DNA of 5,201 nt from Frankiales bacterium (lineage in GTDB: Bacteria; Actinomycetota; Actinomycetes; JAFAQI01): positions 1 to 5,201 of the forward strand of contig JAFAQI010000085.1 of the NCBI GenBank assembly GCA_019246495.1. The letters run 5' to 3'. The position numbers were made by a program, and so were the translations under genes. Below the pieces are notes generated by a model. It was not told the origin of the DNA and did not search any database. It saw only the letters and a list, made by a program, of their open reading frames with translations. Of the stretch, positions 4,881 to 5,201 are shown in pieces; position 1 is the stretch's first letter, and every line of letters begins with the position of its first letter.

Positions 4881-5201
4881 TTAGCGGTCGCCGTCGGCGG
4901 CGATGCGCGGTCCGCCGCTCAGCCCCGCGGTGCGCAGCTGGTCCCCCACGGCCTCGGTCGTGTTGACGAAGACCAGCATGCGGTCATCGGCGTGCAACTC
5001 GGCTGACGTCTCGGCGAGTGCGAGGACCTGCGCCGGGCTCAGCCGCGCGACGTGACGCAGGTCGATCGTGACGATGCCGCGGTCGGCGCGGACGGCGAGG
5101 CGCAGCGCCTCGTCCATCTCGTGGTCGCCGAGCGGCGCGCCGTCGGCCGTTGCCGTCACGACGGTGACACCGGTCAGGTGCGTGATGGCGCGCTCGGCTG
5201 C
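4881..5201 (-). CDS. STAS-like domain protein, partial at window edge
   Basis: The frame ends at TAA (4881-4883) and is still open at 5201, giving 106 residues. A GTG at 5159 would give 92 residues, but no ribosome site precedes it. The residues before it (LTGVTVV) look like the first strand of the fold, so the gene probably starts outside the window. The core, IVTIDLRHVARLSPAQVLAL and the later MLVFVNTTEAVGDQL, follows the STAS (anti-sigma factor antagonist) pattern: strand, Asp-Leu, helix, strand, and a final helix leading to GL. In classical members Asp-Ser-Ser-Gly would sit where this protein has Ser-Pro-Ala-Gln, so the usual phosphoserine is absent. It may act without kinase control or as a structural homologue. 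It converges on the regulator with a four-base gap. The STAS assignment is moderate; other alpha/beta domains remain possible. Confidence 0.6.
   Translation of the reverse strand, partial: AAERAITHLTGVTVVTATADGAPLGDHEMDEALRLAVRADRGIVTIDLRHVARLSPAQVLALAETSAELHADDRMLVFVNTTEAVGDQLRTAGLSGGPRIAADGDR

Noticed and set aside
4862..4892. GGCGAC / GTCGCC inverted repeat at the end of the regulator gene
   Set aside because: Six pairs around a 19-base loop inside coding ends is too weak to call a terminator.
1..5201. CRISPR arrays, tRNA or rRNA genes, insertion sequences, attachment sites
   Set aside because: No regular spaced repeats, no cloverleaf-like or rRNA-like sequence, and no transposase or integrase-like protein was seen in reading both strands.

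Overview
The window is GC-rich throughout (roughly 70% by eye), with strong G/C bias at third codon positions and GTG and TTG starts alongside ATG. Its protein families (acyl-CoA oxidase, DUF4352-type lipoprotein, short TraR/DksA zinc-finger protein, UspA-type stress proteins) fit a chromosomal segment of an actinobacterium. I cannot name the genus. Eight protein-coding genes are supported, two of them cut by the window edges, and one is a 51-residue gene that ordinary gene calling could easily miss.

Layout. Positions 1-657 (+) hold the C-terminal part of an acyl-CoA oxidase. The 276-bp gap that follows contains four tandem 11-bp repeats (677-720) that look like a site for an OmpR/PhoB-type response regulator, then a perfect 15-bp inverted repeat (736-750 / 796-810). 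Positions 934-1698 (+) encode a small exported metzincin-like zinc protease with a complete HExxHxxGxxH motif and Met-turn. Converging on it, 1706-2260 (-) encodes a lipoprotein that fits DUF4352. Divergent from that, 2322-2657 (+) encodes a DksA/TraR-type zinc-finger protein with four cysteines. It converges on 2680-3099 (-), a single-domain universal stress protein with an intact ATP-binding motif.

The most interesting part is 3100-4876. A 213-bp divergent intergenic region separates the stress protein gene from a tiny gene at 3313-3468 (+). That gene has a good ribosome binding site and encodes a 51-residue exported peptide: a positively charged start, a hydrophobic signal-like segment, then a short Pro/Gly-rich tail ending in Cys-Cys. 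After a hairpin comes a 446-residue regulator (3536-4876, +) with an N-terminal XRE-type helix-turn-helix and a long TPR-like C-terminal domain. This is the architecture of the RRNPP/Rgg peptide-sensing regulators of Firmicutes. A small exported peptide next to such a receptor, in an actinobacterium, with a palindromic operator candidate (CATGACC-N5-GGTCATG) in the peptide promoter, suggests a self-contained peptide signalling cassette. TGACC half-sites spaced 11 bp apart lie at both ends of the divergent intergenic region, so the stress protein gene may share the control.

The window closes with a convergent gene (4881-5201, -, partial) for a STAS-like protein that lacks the usual phosphorylatable serine motif. 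Stress functions (DksA-like protein, universal stress protein, STAS protein) surround the candidate cassette, but nothing here shows directly that they are its targets.
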